Of a DNA stretch of 64,000 nt, positions 40,036 to 47,796 are shown piece by piece. The notes under the pieces were generated by a model. The model was not told where the DNA came from. It did not search any database and worked only from the letters and a program-made list of their open reading frames with translations. A program made the position numbers and the translations under genes. This DNA is from Anaerolineaceae bacterium UBA5404. GTDB lineage: Bacteria > Chloroflexota > Anaerolineae > Anaerolineales > Anaerolineaceae. The DNA lies in NCBI GenBank assembly GCA_002409625.1, contig DHNY01000003.1, positions 130,703-194,702 of the forward strand, given 5' to 3'. The stretch's first letter is position 1. Every line of letters begins with the position of its first letter.

Positions 40036-40085
40036 AAATGAGATAGAATAGAACAGTAAATTAAACACAGACTAAAGGAGAAACT

Positions 40086-41426
40086 ATGAGTCGTATACGT
40101 ACAATCATCATGGGAGCCGCAGGTCGCGATTTCCACAACTTTAACACCTTCTATCGTGGCAACGATAAGTATGAAGTCGTCGCCTTCACCGCTACCCAAA
40201 TCCCTGGCATCGAAGATCGCCGCTATCCTGCCGTTTTGGCTGGTGAGCTTTATCCTGAGGGTATCCCCATTCTCGCAGAAGAAGATTTGCCTGAACTGAT
40301 CGAGAAACTGGAAGTTGACGAAGTTTGTTTTGCATATAGCGACGTGCCCTATGATTACGTGATGTCGAAATCTGCCATGGTGAATGCCTTAGGCGCGGAC
40401 TTCCGCTTGCTGGGCACAAGAGAAACTCAGATCGAATCCACAAAACCAGTGGTTGCCGTCTGCGCTACCCGTACTGGTTGTGGCAAGAGCCAAACCAGCC
40501 GCCGTGTTGTTGCTGACTTGCAAGAGCTCGGTTTTAACGTTGTGGCTATCCGCCACCCAATGCCTTACGGTGACCTGGCAAAACAGGCTGTGCAACGCTT
40601 TGGTGAACTTGCTGACCTCGAAAAACACGAGTGCACGATTGAAGAGCGTGAAGAGTATGAACCCCATATCGAAAATGGTGTGGTGATCTATTCTGGTGTG
40701 GACTACGAAGCCATCCTGCGCGAAGCTGAAAAAGAAGCTGACATCATCGTTTGGGACGGTGGCAATAATGACATGCCCTTCTACAAACCCGACGTTTTGA
40801 TCGTTGTTACCGATCCTCACCGCGCTGGTGATGAATTGGCATACTACCCCGCCGAAGTCAACGTTCGCGCTGCTGACGTCTTTGTTATCAATAAAGTTGA
40901 CACCGCTGATCCTTTGATGGTTGAACTGGTTCGCCGCAACTTGCTCGAAACCAATCCTGAAGCAATCATTGTTGATGCTGCTTCCCCCATCTTTGTTGAA
41001 GATCCCTTTGCCATCCGCGGCAAACGTGTTTTGGCAATTGACGAAGGTCCGACAATTACCCACGGTGATTTGCCCTACGACTTTGGTTACGTTGCTGCCC
41101 AACGCTTTGGCGCTGGCGAAATTGTTGACCCACGTCCCTTTGCTGTTGGCGACCTGAAAGACACCTTCGAGAAATTCCCCCATCTCGCTAACTGTCTGCC
41201 CTCAATGGGCTACGGTGAGAAGATGGTTCGTGACCTTGAAGCCACCATCAATGCCTCTGATGTGGATCTGGTTGTGAGCGGTACGCCAATCGACCTCAAC
41301 CGCGTTATGAAAGTCAACAAGCCTCTTATCCGTGTGACCTATGAATTGCAGGAAATTGGCTTCCCAACTTTGTTTGACGTGCTCGAAGAAGAATTTGGCT
41401 GGAAAGACGAAGAAGACGAGGAATAA
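40086..41426 (+). CDS. COG2403-type P-loop protein (predicted GTPase / cyclic 2,3-diphosphoglycerate synthetase-like)
   Basis: 446 residues. The N-terminal Rossmann-like region (1-115, 'IIMGAAGRDFHNFNTFYRGNDKYEV') is followed by a P-loop 'ATRTGCGKSQTS' at 127-138, then 'DIIVWDGGNNDMPFY' (about 222-236), 'VINKVDTAD' near 264 (NKxD-like) and an acidic C-terminus. The plan matches COG2403, of which archaeal members make cyclic 2,3-diphosphoglycerate; the bacterial role is not established. A very strong AAAGGAG precedes the ATG and codon use is noticeably more C-ending and uniform than in neighbouring genes, suggesting strong expression. A perfect terminator follows. Confidence 0.75.
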   Translation: MSRIRTIIMGAAGRDFHNFNTFYRGNDKYEVVAFTATQIPGIEDRRYPAVLAGELYPEGIPILAEEDLPELIEKLEVDEVCFAYSDVPYDYVMSKSAMVNALGADFRLLGTRETQIESTKPVVAVCATRTGCGKSQTSRRVVADLQELGFNVVAIRHPMPYGDLAKQAVQRFGELADLEKHECTIEEREEYEPHIENGVVIYSGVDYEAILREAEKEADIIVWDGGNNDMPFYKPDVLIVVTDPHRAGDELAYYPAEVNVRAADVFVINKVDTADPLMVELVRRNLLETNPEAIIVDAASPIFVEDPFAIRGKRVLAIDEGPTITHGDLPYDFGYVAAQRFGAGEIVDPRPFAVGDLKDTFEKFPHLANCLPSMGYGEKMVRDLEATINASDVDLVVSGTPIDLNRVMKVNKPLIRVTYELQEIGFPTLFDVLEEEFGWKDEEDEE

Positions 41427-41457
41427 TTCCAAGTCGTTTTCAGTTTGGTAGTGATAT

Positions 41458-41488
41458 CAAGGGTCAGGACATCTGACCCTTGGTTTTT
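41458..41488 (+). terminator. Strong intrinsic terminator after the COG2403 gene
   Basis: A perfect 10-bp stem (41458-41467 with 41473-41482), GACAT loop, then GTTTTTTA. It isolates obg from the gene before. Confidence 0.95.
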
Positions 41489-41542
41489 TATAAGCGCTTT
41501 GTGTTAAACTTGAATATGTAAATAGAAAAAAGGATGCGTTTT

Positions 41543-42805
41543 ATGTTTGTTGATTCAGTTGTAATTTGGGTTGCTTCGGGTAAAGGCGGTGATGGCATCG
41601 TGCACATGCACCGCGAAAAGTACCGCGCTAAAGGTGGACCTGATGGCGGTGATGGTGGACGTGGTGGAGACATTATTTTTGAAGTTGAACCGCGCATGAA
41701 CACCCTCAATCGTTTTCATTATAACGAGCGCTTTTTAGCTGAATCAGGCAAAAATGGCGGTCCCAGTAACCGAAGTGGCAAAAGCGCGCCTGATCTTACC
41801 ATCCAGGTGCCACCTGGAACTTTAATCTACAATGATGAAACTGCCGAGCTTATTGGTGACCTGGTAAATCCAGGGCAAAAACTTATCGTGGCTAAAGGCG
41901 GGCGTGGCGGACGCGGTAATCAGCATTTCGCAACCAGTCGTCAACAAGTGCCCTTGACCGCGGAAAAAGGTGAGCCTGGTGAAGAATTCACGCTTAGACT
42001 CGAATTAAAGCTGATTGCGGATGTTGGCTTGGTGGGTATGCCAAACGCTGGAAAATCTTCCATTTTAGCCGCCTCAACAAGGGCAAAACCCAAGATTGCC
42101 AATTATCCTTTCACCACATTGTTTCCGAATTTGGGCGTAGTCGAGCTTGATTTGGACACGACCATGGTATTGGCTGATATCCCCGGCTTAATTGAAGGCG
42201 CTTCTGAAGGTGTGGGACTTGGCTATGAGTTTTTGCGTCACGTTCAACGCACTCGCGTGCTGATTCATGTTTTGGATGGGCTTTCTGAAGATCCGATGGA
42301 GGATTTTGAGGTTATCAACAATGAGCTTGAGCTCTTTGATGACAGATTAGGGCGTTCTCCGCAGGTGGTCGTGCTCAATAAAATGGATTTGCCCGATGTT
42401 GAAGCGCGATTTGAAGCGCTGGCGGCAAAAATGGCTGAAAAAGAAATCGATCTTCTGCCTGTTTCAGCAGCCACCGGCTTAAATATGAAGGACCTGATGT
42501 GGAAGACTTATCAGGTTTTGCAGGATACACCCGCAGAAGAAGTGGAAGAGGCTTTGCCCGTTTACCGCGCCGATGAAGACCCAAGAGCCTTTGAAGTGGA
42601 ACAAATTGACGAGGAAACCTGGCTGGTTACCGGCAAAATGATTGAAAAAGCTGCTGCCATGACCTACTTTGACCAAGCCGGTTCAGTGCGTCGTTTCCAA
42701 CGCTTGATGGAGCGATTAGGGGTTGAAAAAGCCTTGCGCCAGGCCGGTATTCAAGAAGGCGATACGGTGGTTATTGCTGAATGGGAAATGGTTTGGTGGG
42801 ACTGA
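41543..42805 (+). CDS. obg: GTPase Obg/CgtA
   Basis: 420 residues from the ATG at 41543; the AAAGGA at 41529-41534 gives eight bases of spacing to it, whereas an ATG nine bases earlier overlaps that site. The glycine-rich OBG domain (1-155, 'GGPDGGDGGRGGDIIFE', 'KGGRGGRGNQHFATS'), G domain with P-loop GMPNAGKSS at 165-173, 'DIPGLIEGASEG' near 210 and NKMD near 274, then an OCT domain (about 340-415). It assists 50S maturation and stress coordination. It stands alone, with no terminator obvious after it. Confidence 0.95.
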   Translation: MFVDSVVIWVASGKGGDGIVHMHREKYRAKGGPDGGDGGRGGDIIFEVEPRMNTLNRFHYNERFLAESGKNGGPSNRSGKSAPDLTIQVPPGTLIYNDETAELIGDLVNPGQKLIVAKGGRGGRGNQHFATSRQQVPLTAEKGEPGEEFTLRLELKLIADVGLVGMPNAGKSSILAASTRAKPKIANYPFTTLFPNLGVVELDLDTTMVLADIPGLIEGASEGVGLGYEFLRHVQRTRVLIHVLDGLSEDPMEDFEVINNELELFDDRLGRSPQVVVLNKMDLPDVEARFEALAAKMAEKEIDLLPVSAATGLNMKDLMWKTYQVLQDTPAEEVEEALPVYRADEDPRAFEVEQIDEETWLVTGKMIEKAAAMTYFDQAGSVRRFQRLMERLGVEKALRQAGIQEGDTVVIAEWEMVWWD

Positions 42806-42874
42806 TTTTTGGCGATTTTTCGTTAGGTTTTAAAGAAATTTTGGTCTGTTTAACAAGCAATTTAGCTTAAAAGT

Positions 42875-42913
42875 GTTCACCGAACAGGTGAGGGGGGCAC
42901 CCGCCCGGCGAAC
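42875..42913 (-). ncRNA. Candidate small structured RNA
   Basis: On the minus strand the RNA would start at about 42913, seven bases after the -10 at 42920-42925. Its first eight bases (GTTCGCCG) pair with the bases at 42875-42882 (CGGTGAAC, with one G-U pair). Inside, GGTG pairs with CACC around a loop of CCCCCCT. A run ACTTTTAAG follows. The 5' end falls exactly at the start of the stem. The loop of six C residues recalls the 6C RNA class but only one such hairpin is seen. Where it ends is uncertain. Confidence 0.5.
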
Positions 42914-42919
42914 AGCATA

Positions 42920-42948
42920 ATTATGCTTTAGCAAGAATCAAATGTCAA
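42920..42948 (-). promoter_or_regulatory. Near-consensus promoter for the candidate RNA
   Basis: On the minus strand TTGACA (42943-42948), exactly 17 bases, CATAAT (42920-42925). The -10 lies in the palindrome AGCATAATTATGCT at 42914-42927, which could be a regulator site. There is no reading frame downstream of it on this strand before the obg 3' end. Confidence 0.7.
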
Positions 42949-43117
42949 GATAAATCAACACATTCTCACAAATTTCATAACAAAACCAAGATCAATCCTA
43001 TATAAAATCTTTGTACATTTCGCTTGGATTCTTTAAATAAGGTCTGTTAAATCTCGCTTCACAAACTTTTAATGAACCTTTAGGAAGTCAAGAACGCGAA
43101 GCGTTTGAGACAACAAA

Positions 43118-43142
43118 GAGGCTGACCTTTCTGGACAGCCTC
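43118..43142 (-). terminator. Terminator after nrdJ
   Basis: A 7-bp perfect stem (43118-43124 with 43136-43142), extended inward with a few pairs. On the minus strand it is followed by TTTGTTGT. It lies 28 bases past the nrdJ stop. Confidence 0.75.
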
Positions 43143-43170
43143 ATAAGATATTTTAGGTATTCGCTATCGT

Positions 43171-45762
43171 CTAGCACTCGCTATGCCCGCATGTATAGCA
43201 TTTGCGACAGCCTTCTTCGTTAATCAGGGTTGCCTGACCACATTCAGGGCAAAGCTCACCAACTTTGTGGAAAGGGTTGCCCTGGCTTGAAGCACTTGCT
43301 GGTTCCGTTGATGGCATGGGCAAGGTTTCTTGCGGTGGGCTGTAAATTGGGCGGGCTTGTCTGTCAAAATGCTCTTGGTAAAGGTATTCATCCAAGGCTT
43401 TGGCGATGCCATCCGGTAAGGAGCGCACCCGATTGGGTCCAAATCCCATTGAGCGACCGCCACCGATGCCTCCCAATTGCTCCATAACGATGCGCAGGCG
43501 CTCGCGGGGTTCGATGGGTGAGGCGATGCGCAAGGTGTAGGAAATTAGACGACCAATCGCTTCGGAGTGGGCAGCTGTTTCAGAACCGGCTTTGGCGGTA
43601 TTGATGAAGACTTCAAAAGGCTGTCCGCCACCGTTTTCGTTGATGGTCACAAATGCTTTTCCAAGTGGGGTGTCAATGGAGAAGGTGTAGCCATGCAAAG
43701 CACGCGGTCGTGGCTTCTTACTGTCTTGCCAGAAGCTTAGCTGACCTTGTAAATCTTCTCCGTAGAGCATGATTTGCGGTGTTGTTGGGGCTTCTTTGGC
43801 GTCTGAGGTTGCTTTGGTTTCAAGCACCACGATATCGCGAGAGCCGGTGATGTAAACGGTAATACCCTTGCAGCCCAGTTCCCAGGCGTTTATAAAAGCT
43901 TTGGCAACTTCTTCTTCGGTTGTGCCGGCAGGGAAGTTGATGGTTTTGCTCAGGCTGTTGTCCACAAAGCGTTGTAAGGCGGCTTGGGTTTTGATGTGTT
44001 CATCAGCGGTGATATCTGCCGAAACAACAAAAATATCGCGAATGTCTTGCGGTAATTCTTCGATGTTCTGACAGTTGCCATGTTCAAGGACTTTTTCAAT
44101 GATTTGATCTTCTGCTTCAGCGGAGAGATCGGCATCATCAAGTGCTTTTTGGAAATGGGGGCTCACGTAGGTGAGGGTAAGCTTTTGACCGCGATCATCC
44201 ACATGGCGCATATAAGCCAAGGCAAAAACGGGTTCGCAACCGTAACCTTCGATGCCTGCCACCGTGCCAATGGTGCCGGTTGGGGCAATGGTGGTTTGAG
44301 CAGCGTTGCGGATGCCGTGGGTTTTGATGCCTTGGACGATCTCGTCCCAATTGATGGCTGGGCGGTTCCAGTTCATGGTATAGGGTTTGAGCGGGGTGGG
44401 CGCTTTCCAGACCATGTTTTCTGGGTCATAAATGCTGCCCTTGATGGCTGGGAAGGGTTCTTTTTGCTCTGCTAGTTTGATGCTGGTTTGCATGGCATAA
44501 AAACGGATGTACTCCATAATTTGGCCACAGAAATCGAGCGCTTCTTCGGAGCCATAGCGCACACCAACATGGTACATGAGGTCAGCCAAACCCATAATGC
44601 CCAAGCCGATACGACGCGCGTTGAGGGCGGATTGGCGCAATTCAGGTACGGCAGGCACATAGGCGTTCTTTTCGACGACATTGTCGAGGAATTTGGTTGC
44701 CAGAATGGTTGTTTCGCGCAGCTTTTTCCAGTCTACGCTGCCATCTTTGCCGTAATGTTCAGCAAGGTTAATGGAGCCCAGACAACAGTTTTCGTAGGGT
44801 CCAAGCCATTGTTCGCCACAAGGGTTGGTGGCTTCGAGGTTGTAAAGATGGGGCACCGGGTTATCGCGATTGGCGGCATCGATGAAGAGCACACCTGGTT
44901 CGCCGTTGTGATGGGCTTGCTTTACAAGTTTGTTAAAAATGTCTTTGGCTTTGACGGTCTTGAAGGTTTTGATGGGAATGTCTTGTTTTTTGGCATCTTC
45001 AATTGTGCCGGAGAATTTCTTGTAAGATGGGTCATGGACGTCGGGGAAAATGAGATCCCAATCCTCATCATTTTTAACTGCGCGCATAAAGTCATCGGTA
45101 ATAGCCAGGGAAATGTTGAAGTTGGTGATAGCGGTTTCACTGGTTTTACATTTGATAAAGTCTTCAACGTCAGGGTGGTCGACGCGTAAGATGCCCATGT
45201 TCGCACCTCGACGGGTGCCACCTTGAGCGATTTCGCCAAACGCATTGTCATAAACCTTTAAGAAACCAACCGGTCCGGTTGCCTGGCCAGCGCTTGTGTT
45301 AACGGTTGAGCCACTGGGGCGCAAACGGGAAAAGTTGAAGCCATTGCCACCGCCGGTTTGCTGAATGAGGGCGGCATTGCGCAAGGTTGTAAAGATGCCA
45401 TCACTGGCACGACCCATATCATCAGAAATGGGCAACACGAAACAGGCAGCCAATTGGCCTAATGGGGTACCCGCGCCAGTAAAGGTGGGTGAATTGGGGA
45501 AAAAGGACTTGGAAATGAGCATGTGGTAAATGTCATTGGCAAGATTAAGTTTCTCTTTTTGGCTACCGTCAACATCAGCAATATGCCAGGCGATGCGCCA
45601 GAACATGTCGTCTATGTTTTCTACAGGTTCACCGTCCAAACCACGTCGTAAGTAACGTTTTTGGAGGATTTTTACGGAGTTGTCGCTCAGTTCAATAGAG
45701 GGCAATCCTTCAGGTTTTGGAGGTGTTGGCAATAAGCCGTGCTTGGATGGGGCTTCGGTCAT
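43171..45762 (-). CDS. nrdJ: Adenosylcobalamin-dependent ribonucleotide reductase (class II)
   Basis: 863 residues. It makes deoxynucleotides from ribonucleotides with vitamin B12 and needs neither oxygen nor glycine radical. Visible: N-terminal 'LPSIELSDNSVKILQKRYLRR', 'QTGGGNGFNFSRLRP' near 133, 'EATNPCGEQWLGPYENC' near 310 with the active-site cysteine, 'GTIGTVAGIEGYGCEPVFAL' near 495 and the C-terminal zinc-ribbon-like Cys cluster 'CPECGQATLINEEGCRKC' (about 837-854) ending 'CGHSEC' for the redox-active tail. It follows nrdR by 16 bases, under the same NrdR sites. No B12 riboswitch is seen. Confidence 0.97.
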   Translation of the reverse strand: MTEAPSKHGLLPTPPKPEGLPSIELSDNSVKILQKRYLRRGLDGEPVENIDDMFWRIAWHIADVDGSQKEKLNLANDIYHMLISKSFFPNSPTFTGAGTPLGQLAACFVLPISDDMGRASDGIFTTLRNAALIQQTGGGNGFNFSRLRPSGSTVNTSAGQATGPVGFLKVYDNAFGEIAQGGTRRGANMGILRVDHPDVEDFIKCKTSETAITNFNISLAITDDFMRAVKNDEDWDLIFPDVHDPSYKKFSGTIEDAKKQDIPIKTFKTVKAKDIFNKLVKQAHHNGEPGVLFIDAANRDNPVPHLYNLEATNPCGEQWLGPYENCCLGSINLAEHYGKDGSVDWKKLRETTILATKFLDNVVEKNAYVPAVPELRQSALNARRIGLGIMGLADLMYHVGVRYGSEEALDFCGQIMEYIRFYAMQTSIKLAEQKEPFPAIKGSIYDPENMVWKAPTPLKPYTMNWNRPAINWDEIVQGIKTHGIRNAAQTTIAPTGTIGTVAGIEGYGCEPVFALAYMRHVDDRGQKLTLTYVSPHFQKALDDADLSAEAEDQIIEKVLEHGNCQNIEELPQDIRDIFVVSADITADEHIKTQAALQRFVDNSLSKTINFPAGTTEEEVAKAFINAWELGCKGITVYITGSRDIVVLETKATSDAKEAPTTPQIMLYGEDLQGQLSFWQDSKKPRPRALHGYTFSIDTPLGKAFVTINENGGGQPFEVFINTAKAGSETAAHSEAIGRLISYTLRIASPIEPRERLRIVMEQLGGIGGGRSMGFGPNRVRSLPDGIAKALDEYLYQEHFDRQARPIYSPPQETLPMPSTEPASASSQGNPFHKVGELCPECGQATLINEEGCRKCYTCGHSEC

Positions 45763-45778
45763 AGTGTTCCTCGTTTGT

Positions 45779-46237
45779 TTAGTCTTCTTCTTCAGATAGC
45801 AGGTGATCTATTTCATCGCGAACGGTGTGGAGGTCATCCATCCGTAAATAAACGATGGCATAGCGAATATAGGCAATGTGGTCGAGCTCTTTAAGCCCTT
45901 TGACGGCGAGATCGCCAATAAGGCGGGAGTTAATTTCTGAACGTCCTCGTTTTTGGAGCTCAGCTTCGATTTGGTCAACCAGTTTGTCAATCGAAGCAGC
46001 GGTTACCGGTCGTTTGCTGGAAGCTTTTCGCAAACCGGTCAGCAATTTTTCGCGGTCAAAAGTTTCGCGGGTACCGTCACGTTTAATAATGAGTGGGGTA
46101 GAGATGATGGGACGTTCAATGGTGCTAAAGCGTTGTCCGCAACTAAGGCATTCGCGACGGCGACGGATGCCACCTTGGGCTTCTTTATTTGTATCGACAA
46201 CACTACTATCATTGTATTGACAATGAGGACACTTCAT
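45779..46237 (-). CDS. nrdR: Transcriptional repressor NrdR
   Basis: 152 residues, standard. Zinc ribbon CPHC...CLSCG (residues 3-34) followed by an ATP-cone domain (about 49-140) that senses ATP/dATP and represses ribonucleotide reductase genes. The sequence has 'RRRRECLSCGQRFSTIE' and 'VIKRDGTRETFDREKL' as in the family. GGAG lies five to six bases before the ATG. It is transcribed with nrdJ, and two NrdR-like boxes overlap its own start site, so it should control itself and nrdJ. Confidence 0.96.
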   Translation of the reverse strand: MKCPHCQYNDSSVVDTNKEAQGGIRRRRECLSCGQRFSTIERPIISTPLIIKRDGTRETFDREKLLTGLRKASSKRPVTAASIDKLVDQIEAELQKRGRSEINSRLIGDLAVKGLKELDHIAYIRYAIVYLRMDDLHTVRDEIDHLLSEEED

Positions 46238-46255
46238 AATAACTCCGTTAAAAGT

Positions 46256-46270
46256 CCCTATATGTTAGGG
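46256..46270. promoter_or_regulatory. NrdR box 1
   Basis: CCCTATATGTTAGGG, an imperfect palindrome like the known NrdR boxes (core CTATATxTAG). It lies in the nrdR leader, 31 bp from box 2 measured start to start, the three-turn spacing typical of paired NrdR boxes. Confidence 0.65.
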
Positions 46271-46286
46271 TTGATAAAAGGATTGC

Positions 46287-46301
46287 CCCTACATATGGCG
46301 C
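46287..46301. promoter_or_regulatory. NrdR box 2
   Basis: CCCTACATATGGCGC, a weaker copy of box 1 that overlaps the predicted start site at about 46300, so bound NrdR would block initiation. Confidence 0.6.
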
Positions 46302-46306
46302 ATTTC

Positions 46307-46334
46307 ATTCTAGCATACGAAAAGACTGAATTCA
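46307..46334 (-). promoter_or_regulatory. Promoter for nrdR-nrdJ
   Basis: On the minus strand TTGAAT (46329-46334), 16 bases, TAGAAT (46307-46312) with a TG one base before the -10. The leader to the nrdR ATG would be about 63 bases. Confidence 0.65.
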
Positions 46335-46538
46335 AGGTTAATAGGCTTTGACAAGCTTAATAAATGGGGTTTTTTAACATTGCAAAAATCTTGCGCATAG
46401 CTTAGGGCTTTTATGGCTAAGATTGTTTAAAGCGCAATTTATGAAATGATTTTAATATCATTTGCCGGTGATTTTTGGAGAGCAAAAATGCCCAATCATG
46501 GTTTTGTGAAAATACCAGATTAGAAAATAATGCGCGAA
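46335..46538. other. Non-coding spacer upstream of the nrdR promoter
   Basis: 204 A/T-rich bases between the nrdR promoter and the ftsZ terminator. It holds a 7-bp inverted repeat AAATGAT/ATCATTT near 46444-46463. A short plus-strand reading frame from 46475 overlaps the ftsZ terminator and gene and is not believed. Nothing else is recognised. Confidence 0.4.
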
Positions 46539-46569
46539 ATCATCCTTCCTCAAAACGAGGAAGGATGAT
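46539..46569 (-). terminator. Hairpin at the end of the dcw operon
   Basis: A perfect 13-bp stem (46539-46551 with 46557-46569) with a 5-base loop, 22 bases after the ftsZ stop. The minus-strand tail is only modestly T-rich (TTTCGC then ATTATTTTC), so it may work as a terminator or as an mRNA-stabilising hairpin. Confidence 0.75.
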
Positions 46570-46590
46570 CGGGAAGCACATTGTTAAGCA

Positions 46591-47766
46591 CTATTTACCG
46601 CGGTTGGCTTGTTGCCTGCGGATGAATGCTGGCAGGTTTAGGTCAACTTCGCTTGTGTACACGTACTCTTGCTGAGCGGTTTGCTTGGGGCTCTGCTTGG
46701 GTTCGGGTTGGTGTTTGTACTCTGATCTGCTCAAGAAGGGATTTTGCTGGGCAACCTGACCCGTCTGGGTGTTTGGGATCAGAAAAGATTCCGCTTGACC
46801 CTCGATGACCTGGGGGCGATTGCGATCGAATCCTGTTGCAATAACGGTGATACGCACTTCGTCGCCCATGTTTTCGTCGATGACGGCACCAAAGATGAGG
46901 TTGACATCCGGACTGGCGGTTTCTTTGATGATGGCAGCAGCCTGGTTGACTTCGTAGAGTGAGAGGTTGGGTCCACCGGTAACATTAAACAGAATACCAT
47001 GCGCGCCGTTGATGGTAACATCCAAAAGCTGGCTGGAAATAGCCTGTTCTGCCGCGATCTTGGCTCGGTCTTCGCCACTGGCAATACCCACTGCCATGAG
47101 TGCTGCGCCACCTTCGGACATGATGGTGCGAACGTCAGCGAAGTCGAGGTTGATTAGACCAGGAATGGTAATAAGCTCTGAAATACCCTGGATGCCCTGG
47201 CGCAACACGTCATCTGCCATGCGGAAGGCGTCATTGAGGCCAATGTTCTTGCCAACGATTTGCAAGAGGCGATCATTAGGGATAACAATCAGCGTATCGG
47301 CGTGATCTTTGAGTTTTTGCGCGCCGGTTTCAGCTGATTTTGAACGATGCGCACCTTCAAAGGCAAAAGGTCGGGTGACCACGCCAATGGTGAGGGCGCC
47401 GATTTCTTTGGCGATTTGCGCTACAACGGGGGCTGCTCCGGTACCCGTGCCACCACCAAGACCGGCGGTAACAAAGACCATGTCAGCACCTTTGAGGACT
47501 TCGTAGAGCTCTTCGGCTGATTCTTCTGCCGCTGCCTGGCCGATTTCGGGGTTGCCACCAGCACCAAGACCGCGTGTGGACTTGTCGCCAATGCGCACAC
47601 GGGTTTGAGCCTGGGATTTAAGCAGGGCTTGAGCGTCGGTATTGATGGCAATAAATTCAATACCATGGAGGCCTTCGGCGATCATTCGGTTGACAGCGTT
47701 ACATCCGCCACCACCGACGCCGACGACTTTAATTCGTGCATATGATTCTGTTTGTTTTGCTTCCAT
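46591..47766 (-). CDS. ftsZ: Cell division protein FtsZ
   Basis: 391 residues. The tubulin-like GTPase that forms the division ring. 'VGVGGGGCNAVNRM' near 15, 'INTDAQAL' near 41, the GTP-binding GGGTGTGAAP at 104-113, 'NDRLL' near 164, 'DFADVRTIM' near 206 (catalytic T7 loop NxDxAD-like). A C-terminal linker rich in Gln/Pro (about 325-370) leads to 'SEVDLNLPAFIRRQ', the conserved tail that binds FtsA and other partners. It is the last gene of the dcw operon. Confidence 0.98.
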   Translation of the reverse strand: MEAKQTESYARIKVVGVGGGGCNAVNRMIAEGLHGIEFIAINTDAQALLKSQAQTRVRIGDKSTRGLGAGGNPEIGQAAAEESAEELYEVLKGADMVFVTAGLGGGTGTGAAPVVAQIAKEIGALTIGVVTRPFAFEGAHRSKSAETGAQKLKDHADTLIVIPNDRLLQIVGKNIGLNDAFRMADDVLRQGIQGISELITIPGLINLDFADVRTIMSEGGAALMAVGIASGEDRAKIAAEQAISSQLLDVTINGAHGILFNVTGGPNLSLYEVNQAAAIIKETASPDVNLIFGAVIDENMGDEVRITVIATGFDRNRPQVIEGQAESFLIPNTQTGQVAQQNPFLSRSEYKHQPEPKQSPKQTAQQEYVYTSEVDLNLPAFIRRQQANRGK

Positions 47767-47796
47767 TTTTATTCTCCTCTATATAAAGAAACCTAA

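Larger units (their letters stand above)
42806..43117. other. Non-coding spacer between obg and nrdJ
   Basis: 312 bases without a believable gene on either strand. It is A/T-rich apart from a G/C-rich block at 42875-42913 that can fold on itself, a perfect 14-bp palindrome at 42914-42927 and a minus-strand sigma-70-type promoter at 42920-42948. No cobalamin riboswitch, T-box or SRP-type sequence was recognised. Confidence 0.7.

Noticed and set aside
40389..41183. 264-codon antisense frame over the COG2403 gene
   Set aside because: It is a shadow of a strongly codon-biased gene; its text has no family character and no ribosome site.
42875..42913. SRP (4.5S) RNA or a true 6C RNA
   Set aside because: The SRP helix-8 sequence is absent, and 6C RNAs need two C-loop hairpins while only one is found, so the element is listed as a candidate of unknown class.
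44488..45189. 233-codon antisense frame over nrdJ
   Set aside because: Shadow of a conserved gene on the opposite strand with no initiation signal.
45763..46334. Cobalamin riboswitch before the B12-dependent reductase
   Set aside because: The spacer upstream of nrdR and the 16-base nrdR-nrdJ gap contain no B12-box-like sequence or room for a riboswitch; NrdR-like boxes explain control better.
46475..46675. Small plus-strand gene between nrdR and ftsZ
   Set aside because: It runs through the ftsZ terminator hairpin and into ftsZ, has no Shine-Dalgarno and no recognisable product.
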